From: Triglochin maritima
Lineage: Eukaryota > Streptophyta > Magnoliopsida > Alismatales > Juncaginaceae
Direction: 5' to 3'
Assembly (NCBI GenBank): GCA_963682175.1
Contig: OY821788.1
Location: 10,496,001-10,560,000, forward strand
DNA: 64,000 bases
Part shown: positions 33,202-43,363 of the stretch, piece by piece
Position numbering within the stretch: the stretch's first letter is position 1
Layout of the letters: every line of letters starts with the position of its first letter
The notes under the pieces: model-generated
The model's database searches: none
What the model saw: only the letters and a program-made list of their open reading frames with translations
Told to the model about the DNA's origin: nothing
Position numbers and translations under genes: made by a program

Positions 33202-34019
33202 GAAGGAGGAGAGTGAAAACGAGAGAAAAGAGAAGGAGAAGAAAAATGAGAAAAGGGAGAGAATGAGAGAAAAAGAGAGGAGTAAGAGAAGAGGTTGGAA
33301 GCTCACAATGCTACTTGGGACGATTCATCGTCATCATCTTCATCCCAATCAACCGCACCTTCATCAACAAAGGAATATGCACATATGTGCTTCATGGCAA
33401 TTCAAGATGAAGTGAGGTATCCTCTAACTCTAACTCTACTAGAACACAATCTTGCTAATCTAAGTCATATGCTAGTGATAGTTCATGTTCTAAAGAACAA
33501 ACATATTCACATGATGAACTTCAAAATTCATTTCATGACTTAATCAAACAATCTGAGATTATTTGAGAAAAGAACAAGAATGCTAGAAAACTAATCAATA
33601 ATCTCCAAAGCCAAATTGAATCAATCATGCATGAGAAAAATGAGGTTCTTGCTAAACTTGAAACTAATGCATCAACTCTTGAAAGTTTAAAAGAAATACT
33701 CATTGATAGTGAACAACTAGATCTTCAAGCTTACAATGTGCAATTAAGAAAAGATTTAGAAAGATTCACTAATGGAACTAAGATGCTTAACATACTTTTA
33801 AGAAGTCAAAGACAATCTTTGCAAAAACATGGTTTAGGATATAATGATTCATATGTTAAAAACCATGTAATTCATACAACTTTAAATGGAAAGCACTTAG
33901 TTGTAAAGCATAACTCTTCAAGTGTGTGGGCTCCTAAAACCAAAATGGTTTGGGTTCCAAAGCTAACATTCATGGACCCAAAGTTGTTTGGGTACCTAAA
34001 TCTACACTTGTAGGTGCTT
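33202..34019 (+). pseudogene. C2 Gag C-terminal helical region, decayed
   Basis: Homologous to C1 18585-19383: AHNATWDDSSSSSSSQSTAP, EYAHMCFMAIQDEV, then a helical segment (MHEKNEVLAKLETNASTLES), LDLQAYNVQLRKDLERFTNG, LRSQRQSLQKHGLGYNDSYV and a KTKMVWVPK repeat. It is split over several frames. No protease, integrase or reverse transcriptase follows. Confidence 0.72.
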
Positions 34020-34144
34020 GAGGAGGAGATCGGTGGTGACCGGGCAAACTTGAGAGTCAAATTCAAGCCGGTTGCATCACCGAATGGAGATTAGAACCAA
34101 TTCAAGTTTCAAAGTGGGTATAATTTCTTATCCTCTAAATTTTT
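34020..34144 (+). other. C2 3' interior, truncated at junction
   Basis: This matches C1 and C3 sequence after gag (GGTTGCATCACCGAATGGAG at about 34068) but stops near 34140. The rest of C2's interior and its 3' LTR are missing, and the sequence joins the inside of the inverted LTR C3. Confidence 0.7.
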
Positions 34145-35263
34145 CACTCTCTAACTTGAGCACACTTAGCTTTGGATGTGGAATTGATCTAAGATGTGGA
34201 GTTTAAGCTTGGAGAGTATGATTTGGGGAATGGGAGACTTGAGAGTTTCTCTTAGGTGTATATGAGAATAGGAAGTGTAAGAGTTGTGTAATTGTGTCAT
34301 GGGAACACCTATTTATAAGCTCCTGAGGTGTTATAGTCGTTGTGATTGATTGGGTAAGGTTTGAGTTAAGAAACACAAAATAGAAACTTGCAGGATGCAT
34401 TTCAGCATAAGTTCGGTCGACTGGATCAGGCTGAACGGTCGACCATTAGGCAATTTTGAACTCGTTTTGGTCGACCGATAAAGGTGTGGTCGACCGAATG
34501 AGGCTATAACTTTGGTACACTTAAGTTAACGGTCGAACACCGAATAGGGTTCGGTCGACCGTTAACTAACAAGCTCTACTGGATTGGCGAAAATGATCAA
34601 GTTCAATCGACCGAGCGAAAGTCTTCGGTCGACCGGAAACTTCCAGACAGTTGCACTTTGTGGAGATATACAAGGTTCAGTAGACCGAACAGGTCCACTG
34701 TATTTTGGGGTATTTTGTGAATAATTCGAATACGACTGTTGGTACAATACGACAAGTCTAACAGTCGGAAAAATGTGTTACACGATCGACTAAAAAGGTC
34801 TGGACGGTAGACTGAAACCGGGCAGTAAAACACTAACTGGATATTGATCACTCGATCGACGAAACGATCTATTTCGGTCGACCGAATGTGGGCAGACAGT
34901 TCAGGTTAAGTGTTTAGTGTTTTTCGGTCTAAGTCTGTGTGATCTATTGAAGTCCAAATAATATGGAATTTTGTGTGTGACTTCTATAAGGAACCTAGTG
35001 TGTGTTTGAATAGGTTTTAGCTCAAGTATGCTCAATTTATATAAAGTTCCTAAGACTCAAAAGAAATGCAAATTACATGTCTTCAATTCAGCTTGATTAC
35101 ATGTCTTGACTTGAATCCTTTCTTCCTTGAGTCTTGATCACCTGTAGAAGCTAGCACAAAGTAATATATATGCAATGCAATATGTGTTCTACTCTACATT
35201 GATTATAATTAAGATTAGGTTGATTAAATTATCAAAACATAGATTAAGGCCAAAAAGCCAACA
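34145..35263 (-). mobile_element. C3 Copia 3' LTR, truncated, leftward
   Basis: A C-family LTR in reverse, ending AAAGCCAACA at 35263 (complement of TGTTGGC). The part nearest the LTR's 3' end is missing on the left. The minus-strand TATA box is near 34311 (complement of CTATTTATAAG). The palindrome array runs over 34414-34884. Confidence 0.85.
34414..34884. repeat. Phased palindrome pairs, C3 LTR
   Basis: Read leftward the order matches C1/C2. Pairs are 34414/34436 (22), 34468/34487 (19), 34530/34552 (22), 34604/34626 (22), a degraded pair near 34678, 34783/34805 (22) and 34853/34875 (22). Even the 19-bp exception is kept. Confidence 0.85.
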
Positions 35264-35955
35264 ATCGTTTTTTATGGTGACAACCTATATCTTAATACTT
35301 GAAATTTTTAGTTGTAAACTGTGCATATAAATGCTCCCCCGAAGGATGTGTATAGTCTTTGTTCAATTATACTCAAAATTTCAAGTTACCCCTTTAATTA
35401 TCTCTCCTCCTTTGACATCCATAAAAAATTATAAGTTTTTAGCATTGAATCTGAATGTCTTGTATTTAAGTTGCTCCTCCTAAATTTTACGATTCATTAC
35501 TATAAGAAAATGATATTTATTAAGCCCCTTATCAATATGAATATGATTTTTCTATTAAGTTCAATTTTAATTCTCCTCTTTTAACATCAAGCAAATGTTA
35601 CAATTTAGCATGTGATGTATTAATTCCCCCTTTTTGACATCCATCTACATATTTGACATTTAAGCAATGGATGTGATTCAAATTTTAAGATTTGAAATGA
35701 ATGAATTATGATATGTCAATTAAGCATATAAAATCTAGACTAGAACCAATTAATTGAAAATTTTAGAGGATAAGAAAATTATACCAACTTTAAAGCTCGA
35801 ATTGGTTCCAATCTCCATTCGGTGATGCAACTGGCTTCGAATTTGACTCTCAAGCTTGCCCAGTCACCACCGATTTCCTTCCTCCTAGGTACCTACAAGT
35901 GTATATTTTGGTACCCATTTTTGTTTGGGTCCATTCAATTTAGCTTTTGGTACCC
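35264..35955 (-). other. C3 3' untranslated region
   Basis: Non-coding DNA between gag and the LTR, homologous to C1 19384-19999; the polypurine tract next to the LTR is degraded. Confidence 0.65.
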
Positions 35956-35959
35956 ATAC

Positions 35960-37193
35960 TCAAGTGGATTTAGGTACCCAAACACTTGAGGTTCTTTTCA
36001 TGGCAATGTGATCCTTTCCATTTATATTATCTTGAACAAGATGAGTTTTAACATAAAACACATTATAGCCTAAACCATGTTTGTCTAAAGATTGTCTTTG
36101 ATTTCCTAAAAGCATATCAAGATTTTTCTTGCCATTTGTGAACTTATGCAAGTCATTAATCAAAGTTTCATTAGATGCATTTAATTCACTATTCTTTAGC
36201 AGAAGAGATTCATTTATGCATTTAAGTTTTTGAATTAAGGAAGTATACTTTTCATTCATTTGATGCATGTGAATCTCTAATTCGACACATTTGTCGGTCA
36301 TGCAAATTAAGTCATTCAATAATTTCTTGCTGTCAAGATATGATTTGTCAATTTTCTTAAGTAAGTCATTCTTATCACATTCAAGCATATGACTATCAAT
36401 AACATGAGATGAGTTGGGTTTATCTTTCAATTTCTCATTCTCATCTTTTAGGCATGCATTCTCCAAAATGAGCTTATCAATGTTAGAAAGTAAATCATTT
36501 TTCTCAATCAAGATTGATTCATTTAGGCAATGAAGATCATGATTTACTTCTCTAGCTAACTTGTTCTTTTGACAAAGAAGCTCATATCTTTCAACAAGTT
36601 CATGGAATGCATTTTGTAGTTCTTTAAAAGAATATGCTTCATTCTTAGAACTAGAACTAGATGAGCTAGATGTAGAAGATACCTCACTTTCTTCATCTAT
36701 TGTTGCAATGAGGCATGTGTGAGCATCTTCTCCCTTGGATGAGCTTGATGATGAATATGATGTAGATGTGTTCTTACCCCATCTTTCATGAGCTTCATCC
36801 ATTTGGTTTGAGTCTCCCTCTTTCCCGGTTGGTGATTCTTCATTGTCACCATACTTAGCTTGAATTGTTTGCCAAATATCATGTGCACTTTCACAAGAAG
36901 ACACAAGGTCAAAAAGTTCATACTTAAGTACACAAATGTAATACATCCATAACCTTGGCATTTAAGCAAGCTAATTTCTCTTCTTCTAAACTCCATTGTT
37001 TATAATCAATTTTAGACATATTATATGGAGTTTAGATTATGGACCACATATCTAAATTAGCCATGGATTTCAAGTATGTTTTCATTTTACTTTTCCATGA
37101 ACATAAATTAGTTCCATCAAAATATGGTGGTCTAGAAGAGCATGTAGGTGATTTTAAATCATAAGAGGTGGATGTGGATGCAATTTCGGTCAT
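35960..37193 (-). pseudogene. C3 Gag with long coiled-coil tail
   Basis: Gag starts at ATG 37193 (MTEIASTSTSYDLKSPTCSS, then YFDGTNLCSWKSKMKTYL). A TAA in MWSII stop TPYNM and a shift near 36920 break the N-terminus. The long frame 36961-35960 then has CESAHDIWQTIQAKYGDNEE, Ser-rich linkers, and about 190 residues of strongly helical, Leu/Asn/Lys-rich sequence (LQNAFHELVERYELLCQKNK; LLSNIDKLILENACLKDENE; ELEIHMHQMNEKYTSLIQKL). It ends with FTNGKKNLDMLLGNQRQSLD and SVWVPKST. The helical tail is longer than in C1. As in C1, no zinc knuckle or pol domain is present. Confidence 0.8.
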
Positions 37194-37229
37194 GCTTACT
37201 ACGATTAAGTAGATGATTTAAGCACCTAG

Positions 37230-37290
37230 GCTCTGATACGAAATGTTGGATCGTATTGAGTCTCTAATTCGTATTGTTTGAATGAATGCT
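37230..37290 (-). mobile_element. C3 primer site and 5' LTR stub
   Basis: On the minus strand CCAACA (ending 37244) is followed by ATTTCGTATCAGAGCC (a mutated tRNA-Met site). Rightward, LTR homology (TGTTGGATCGTATTGAG, TCTCTAATTCG) fades by about 37290, so the 5' LTR is almost wholly deleted. Confidence 0.7.
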
Positions 37291-37394
37291 GCAATAAATG
37301 TTGTGAATGTGAAAGTTGTTGAATTGAATATGAATGTTGCAGTGATTGAGTGTGAATTACAAACCTTATATTAAAAAATTAAAAAACGAAAAAA

Positions 37395-37745
37395 TACCCT
37401 ACAACGTCGGTTTACTAGAAAACCGACGTTGTAGGGTAGAGAAACCAAAAATAAAAAAATACCATACTACGTCGGTTTTCCAAAAAACTGACGTGGTAGA
37501 TACCATACATTGTCGGTTTTCTAGAAAATCGACGTAGTAGGGTATAAAAATTGAAAATCATTTTTTTGTTATTAAGGGGTCTACCACGTCGGTTTTCTAT
37601 GCAACCGACGTGGTAGACCCCCACTACCACGTCGGATTTTAGACCGACGTGAAAGCGTACCCTCGTATAACGTCTCCCACGTACCACGTCAGTCAACTAA
37701 GTTGATCAACCCGACGTTGTACCCTCTTAATATCCAACGTTATAC
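37395..37745. repeat. CACTA right subterminal inverted motifs
   Basis: Hairpin units with centres at 37406/37427 (21), 37471/37492 (21), 37512/37533 (21), 37588/37609 (21) and 37631/37648 (17). Motifs are CCACGTCGG variants facing CCGACGTGG. Confidence 0.87.
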
Positions 37746-37762
37746 TTTTTTCAGCAGTGATC

Positions 37763-38354
37763 CTAGATTTAAAATTAGTAGTTTACAAGTTTACTTGGAA
37801 CAAATTTATGAAAACATGAATTATGAAAATTTTCAAAAACATATAGATAAATGTAGGTCTTCGTTAAACGATTATTTTGAAGAATATCAAAGACTAAATA
37901 GACAAATTGGTTCAAATATTGCTAGTTCATCATCACAACCACCTCCAACTGTAGTGGATTCAGATGATAACGACTTGCAATGGAATTGGTCAAGTCAAAA
38001 AAATGCTAAATTTGTGCAAACTAAGACTCAAAATGAATTAACTGCATATCTAAACAGTGAAATTTACTTAAGTACTGCTGAGTTAAAATGTTTTGATGTT
38101 TTAGACTGGTGAAGAAAGAACTCATGTAGGTTCCCACTAGTCTCTTTGATGGGGCGGTACTTATTATGTCCTCCGACGTCAACTGTGGCATCACAGACTG
38201 TTTTAGTGTAGGTAAGCGGGTCTTGTCTGACAAGAGACAAAGTTTGTCTGACAAGTCTATCGAGATGAGCGTATGTCTAAAGGATTGGCTCGACGCTGCG
38301 GATAGAATGCAAAACATGGTTATTCACGACAATAGCGACGAAGACGAAGATTGA
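37763..38354 (+). pseudogene. hAT transposase, 3' part
   Basis: Continuation of the gene cut at 9998. It resumes PRFKISSLQVYLEQIYENMN (after IMD on the other side), a classical hAT segment, then a spacer and the dimerisation domain ELTAYLNSEIYLSTAELKCF, DVLDW, TGA (38110-38112, where relatives have Trp), RKNSCRFP. A frameshift near 38200 leads to FSVGKRVLSDKRQSLSDKSI and LKDWLDAADRMQ, with an acidic end (DNSDEDED) and a stop at 38352. Both halves are needed to recognise the whole protein. Confidence 0.82.
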
Positions 38355-40357
38355 AAAACAATTAACTAAACCACTTTGTTGAAGGAGTATTTTTTTACTA
38401 ATACATCTTAGGGTTTTTATTACTCCTTAGGTTTAGTTAGCCTTCGGGCATTTTTTATATGTACCCAATATATTATTTTTCAAATTGAGTTAACAATTTC
38501 TAATAAATAAATTGGTTACTTTGGGGAAAAATAAATTTTGTTTGAATTTTATCTTACTAAATTATGATTGTATACTTAATTCAACACTAAACTGGACAAA
38601 CAATCAATAAATAACTCGACCAGCCGGATCCAGGCACGAATCCAGCCCGACACGTTCCTGTGTTGGGTCGGCCCGATTCTCAGATCTAGTTCCAACCTAT
38701 GAAGTTACATGTTAGATGTATGTTTTTATTATGATTACTTATTTCTCAAATCTTAATAAATATAAGGATGCTCATGTTGATTGAACGTCTAACCTAGATT
38801 TTTTTGTCTTTTGATAGAAGAATTATAAAAGTGAGCATTATTAGTATGTGACGAAATGTTTTATTTGATATTTCTTTGTAACTTCAATATTTTTATTTGC
38901 GTTTTAATAGTGATCTTTCTTTTTACCTTTTGATTATTACTATTGTATTATGTTTTTATTTATTTCTTATTTCTCAATTGTAATATATGTTTGTTTTTTC
39001 ATCTTTCTCTTGGATGTTAAGTATTTTACACTCTAAAGATATAGGTAGTGTAAAATTAAACTAATTTAATTTTATTATTATTTATTATGACTTTTAAGTT
39101 TGATGAATATGTTAACATTGTGTTCATATTTATTAGGGGGATGATTACATTATTTTTTTAACTTCTCAATTTCTATCAACCAATCAATCAAAAGTCCTAG
39201 TTGAGCGTAAAACTCTAGTTGTATGAATCACGAAAAAGTGAAAATTTAGGATGTAAAGTTTTGGAACTTAAGCTCCAGGAACTCAAGTTTTGAACTTTCC
39301 TGGAGTTCTTGGGTACCAATTAAAAACATTACCAACAGCAGTTTTTTTGGTTTTGTATTGGATATGAGAATCAGCAGAAGGTAGCTTTTCTAGTTTCTTG
39401 TGGGGGTCATGCTAATTTCAGTCTATCCTACCCTTGCTATCTCACAAAATTTACGTTTATTGCCCTCAACTTTTTGACCATTTTAAACTCCCCATTCAAA
39501 TAATTTACATGCCCTGACCAGCGATCAATGAGCTATTATTCCACAATCGTTACTTTCCACAAACTTCTACTAAAAATCCACCATCTCCTTTGCAGATCCA
39601 ATCATCGTCTTCCTTGTGTCTGATCCAACAGGCGAGAACTCCGTGGACTATATAGACAATGTCATAGTAGCGGTACCCTTCGGCAACCAATTACGCCTTC
39701 AATTTTTCCATTTCGATGGGTTTAGAGGAAGCTTGATTTGAAGAGGGAACCTTCAAGAAAGGGTTTCGAGGAAGTTCGGTTTGAAGGGGAACCATTCCAG
39801 AAACATAATAATGTGGGTTCAATTGGATGCATGTTCAGATTTCGTCGTCGAGTGGTGTTTTTGTTCAACTTTATTCTTGAGAACCAAAAAACAGTGATGT
39901 TTGGGTGTCATGAACCCATCACAGTTTCTCAATGTCCTATCGATGTTAAATGACCGGCTAACTCTCGAGTCCCTCGTCCCACCTAGGGGATAGTTTGGGT
40001 GTCGAGTGGTGTTACTCGTATAATTTGACTCAGATACCTATTGTATTCGAATCCGAATATCATATTCCAAATTCGATTTCGAATCCGAATTCAGTAGAAC
40101 TATCCGAATCCGAAACTTCAAAATTTTCGAATACTAATTGGTATTCGGATATTATCCGAAATTGAATATATATATATATATTAATTTTCGAATCAATGTT
40201 TTTGAAAACTAAATTTTCGTATTAAAATTTTAGAATACTATATTTTCGAATACTAACTTGTGTATTTGACCATGTATTCGAATAATTCGGATAATTCGAA
40301 TTTTAAATAACTTGTACCCGAATTCGTATCCAAATTCTAATTGGTAATTTTTTTATT
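38355..40357. other. Unassigned AT-rich DNA
   Basis: About 2 kb without a credible gene. CGGCCCGATTCTCAG-like sequence near 38665 recalls hAT subterminal regions but no terminal repeat is defined. A 71-codon frame at 39738 is isolated and unrecognised. The stretch 40030-40340 is dense in ATTCGAATCCGAAT-type short palindromic repeats, part of an AT-rich repeat that flanks the MULE on both sides (see 46540-46630). Confidence 0.5.
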
Positions 40358-40503
40358 GAACTGCTATTCATCGCTGTAAAACTACTTAAATCACCCCAAC
40401 AGATTACCATTTTGCACATCTACCCTTTCTACTTATATAACTCTTCATTTCACTCTTTTAACACAACTTTATCTTCATATCACTCTTCTATTCACCAAAT
40501 ACA

Positions 40504-40557
40504 ATGTCTCGGAGGCCAGAAAAAGAACCAGCGGACACCCCGGACTACTCACATCTT
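40504..40557 (+). CDS. Possible first exon of M1 PMD gene
   Basis: ATG in good context (ACAATGTCTC) opens an 18-codon exon (MSRRPEKEPADTPDYSHL) ending at a GTAAATT donor, phase 0, like the later introns of the gene. The acceptor may be AATAG at 41015, but the reading frame does not then run unbroken to 41110. It is plausible but unproven. Confidence 0.4.
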
Positions 40558-40611
40558 GTAAATTACCCTATTTATTTTAATTATTTTTTTTGAAAAAAAA
40601 ACATTTTTGGG

Positions 40612-40716
40612 TCGGGGGTCTCCCGCGGACGCCCATGGCCAAGACATCTGAGGGAGACGCCTACCACGTAGGGTAGGCGTCTCCCACGTAGGGTCGACGT
40701 CTCCCACAGACGTCCG
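40612..40716. repeat. M1 left subterminal GC-rich repeats
   Basis: Repeats of GTCTCCCACGTAGGGT and GGAGACGCCTACC in an otherwise AT-rich setting, equivalent in position to the hairpin array at 46113-46315. Confidence 0.7.
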
Positions 40717-41109
40717 AATTAGTTTTTTTTGAATTTATTTAAATTGATTATAAATTTAAAATAAATTGAATATTACGTTAATAATGAGTTAAATTAGTTT
40801 AGTAAATCCTTTATTGATTATAAATTGTGATAATTAATAAATAAATCGCTAAATAAATTGATTATTATGTTAGTAATTAGTTGTGTACGATTTTAGTAAA
40901 TGATTATTGATTAATTGTGATACTTGTTAAATAAATCGATTATTAAGTTAATAATTAGTTTAATTATTTTAGTGAATCCATTAATAAATTTTGATTTTTA
41001 AAATTGAATTAATAGTCATCGGGTTACCGTGGAGGAAAAGGGAAATCAATTCCCTTACACGCGCTACGCAGTATAGCAGACGAGTCAGGTCCTCGTCATC
41101 CACGTACAC

Positions 41110-42979
41110 GTGATATTTCTGCTTCAGTTAGGAGAGAGAGATCTGTTACGTCGTCGTCAGACACCTGAGGATTCTTTCGACGACGACGATGATTCAGATG
41201 AGGTGAGGAGTCATTACGAGAGTGACGATGGGGGCCGGTATGACTTGAGGCCACAGGAGGAGGTGGTACATCAGTCCGGTCGAGGACGGGGGCGACATTG
41301 TGGTCCTTCGGCTGAGTGGGTCGTTAGGAAGGATCGAGGTGGCCGGTTTGTGACCGGTGATTCGAGTTCGTGGACTGCAAACGCCCGAGCTCAGAAGAAG
41401 AAGAGGGGTGAGGACGAGTCTTGGATCGTCACGGATATTATACCCGATGGTCCTGTAGATAGCAGTGTCATTCCGAGTGTCAGAGGCCACATCGCCAGAC
41501 GCATCTGGGATGGCGAGGATCGGAAGGTTTTGAAGTGCCATAATAGGCACAGAGCCTGTACGACATTGCAGGCATGACGTTCAGTGATGACTGAGGATAT
41601 GACGACGACCGTGGTTGACAGTGGATTGGGTCACTTGCCGTACAACATGTTTTCTTGCATCGACATGCCGTTGATTTCGGCTTTCGTGGAGCGGTGGCAG
41701 CCTGACACCAACACTTTCCACTTGCCGCTTGGAGAGATGACGATCATGTTGCATGACGTCTTTCAGATTCTGCACATTCCTGTTGAGGGTCCTATGGTGA
41801 GTGCGCAAGCGCCAACATCTGAGCTGAAGTTATATGTATCTGAGTTGCTGGGTGTCAGCCTGGAGGGTCTTGGGCGGGATAACTCATTTTGGAGTGGCCG
41901 TGGTGTTAGTATCGATGTTGTGGACGAGTGTTGTAGACGGGGGCGACCACCACAGACTGAGGATACGCAGATGACTGCTTACCTCTTCTTAGTGCTAGGC
42001 TGCGTCTTGTTTGTCGACAAGAGCGGTTCCAGAGTCAGACCACGCAACCTATTGGAGGCGAGGGACCCAGATACCATTGGTCAGTACTCATGGGGGTCGG
42101 CGACGTTGGCAATTCTGTATCGCCAGCTGGGTATATCTAGTCGTGCTGATTGTGGTAAGATTACGGGTTGTCTAACACTGTTGCAGGCTTGGATATATGA
42201 GTATTTTCCTGCTTTCCGCCCACATCGTGAGCAGAAGATTGTTGAGCGTGGTCATCCTCGTTCGCGTATGTGGGTTGTCCGGGCCGAGGATAAGAGCGAG
42301 AGTCGACTTCTTTCTATTCGTAGACGACTAGATCAGATGACTGCATCGCAGGTATATAATGTATATATCATTCACGCTTATTTAAATTTAACTTTATTAT
42401 TATTAACGTATAAACGTTTAGGTGGAGTGGTTACCGTATGGTCCCGAGCCTGCTGTAGCTGTGCCGAGGACTACATTTATGGGCGTTATTCGTTATAGGG
42501 ATATCACAGAGCCTTATTTACCTGATCGTGTATTACGTCAGTTAGGTTACGTTCAGGTGATCCCGGTTGACATCCCGACGCCCGAGCATGCAGTACGGTC
42601 TGCGACTGCGATGACGTACGACGTCAGGCACAACGTTTCATTCGCGGAATCGGTTTGGAGGACATTTCCGAGAGTAGGACGACTACACCTGGACGATCTG
42701 AGTCGTAGCCGCGACCCCTCCACTTGTGCTGCAGATTATTTGCAGTGGTTCGGTAGGTGCTCACATCCACTTATCGTACGCGGTATCATTCCGAGACTGG
42801 AGAGACCACTGGATAGGACATGTGCCGATGCAGTAAGTTTATCAAATTTTATTTTTAATTGTAATGTATATTTTGTTATTATTATTAATGTACGCTAATT
42901 TTTATTTTACATACAGTGGATGAGTAGGGTGATACAATGTACGCAGCCGTTCTTGCGACAGAGAGACTATGTCGACTGA
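41110..42979 (+). pseudogene. Plant mobile domain (PMD) protein, M1-borne
   Basis: The protein belongs to the PMD (aminotransferase-like) family that includes MAIN and MAIL1, host nuclear proteins needed for TE silencing; the family is also common inside transposons. The frame is open from 41110 with an acidic stretch (DSFDDDDDSDE) and SVIPSVRGHIARRIWDGEDR. It meets TGA at 41575-41577 (probably a lost Trp), then continues in the same frame from 41578. PMD hallmarks are LISAFVERWQPDTNTFHLPL, GEMTIMLHDVFQILHIPVEG, RPPQTEDTQMTAYLFLVLGC and LTLLQAWIYEYFPAFRPH. Exons 41584-42351, 42422-42832 and 42917-42979 join through two short phase-0 introns with GT-AG ends. Apart from the nonsense codon the gene is well kept. 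Confidence 0.85.
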
Positions 42980-43363
42980 GGAGACGAGACTTGCATGTAC
43001 AGATTGGGATCGCCTCATCGAGGATTGAATAGCAAGTTGGGCATTTCGGACCATGATTCAGATGCTGAGTTGTAGTTGTCTTGCTTTTACTTTCGCTTTG
43101 TTATATGTTGCACTATTACTACATTTGTTGGTATTTGCTTATGCTTATTTGTGTACTCTTATTATTTATTTCTTACGAACATATCTTCTACGTATTTGTT
43201 TGACTATCATATTTTTAAAATTTATTTGTCACGAAAATATCTTCAACTTATTTCTTTAAATTTCTTCAAATAATATTTAAATTTAAAATACGGTAAAAGA
43301 ACAACATGATATAAGTACAAATACACGATATATTATACATTACAAAAACATTACAAATTACAA
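42980..43363. other. M1 spacer between convergent genes
   Basis: AT-rich sequence between the stop codons of the PMD gene and the transposase gene, presumably both 3' ends; the two overlapping short frames at 43053-43273 look random. Confidence 0.6.

Larger units (their letters stand above)
9999..37759. mobile_element. CACTA (En/Spm-type) transposon, filled by nested elements
   Basis: The left terminus is CACTGCTGGAAAG (9999) and the right terminus is CTTTTTTCAGCAGTG (ending 37759), imperfect inverted repeats of CACTG type. The flanks are ATT (9996-9998) and ATC (37760-37762), a 3-bp duplication with one change, as expected for CACTA elements. The hAT coding sequence reads GGATCC across the empty site, which independently supports both boundaries. 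Subterminal inverted motifs lie at 10020-10830 and 37395-37745. No CACTA transposase (TNPD/TNPA-like) was recognised, so this is a non-autonomous or deleted copy. Most of the 27.8 kb is later insertions. Confidence 0.82.

Noticed and set aside
39738..39953. 71-codon frame in the intergenic stretch
   Set aside because: No homology, neighbours or splice signals to support it.
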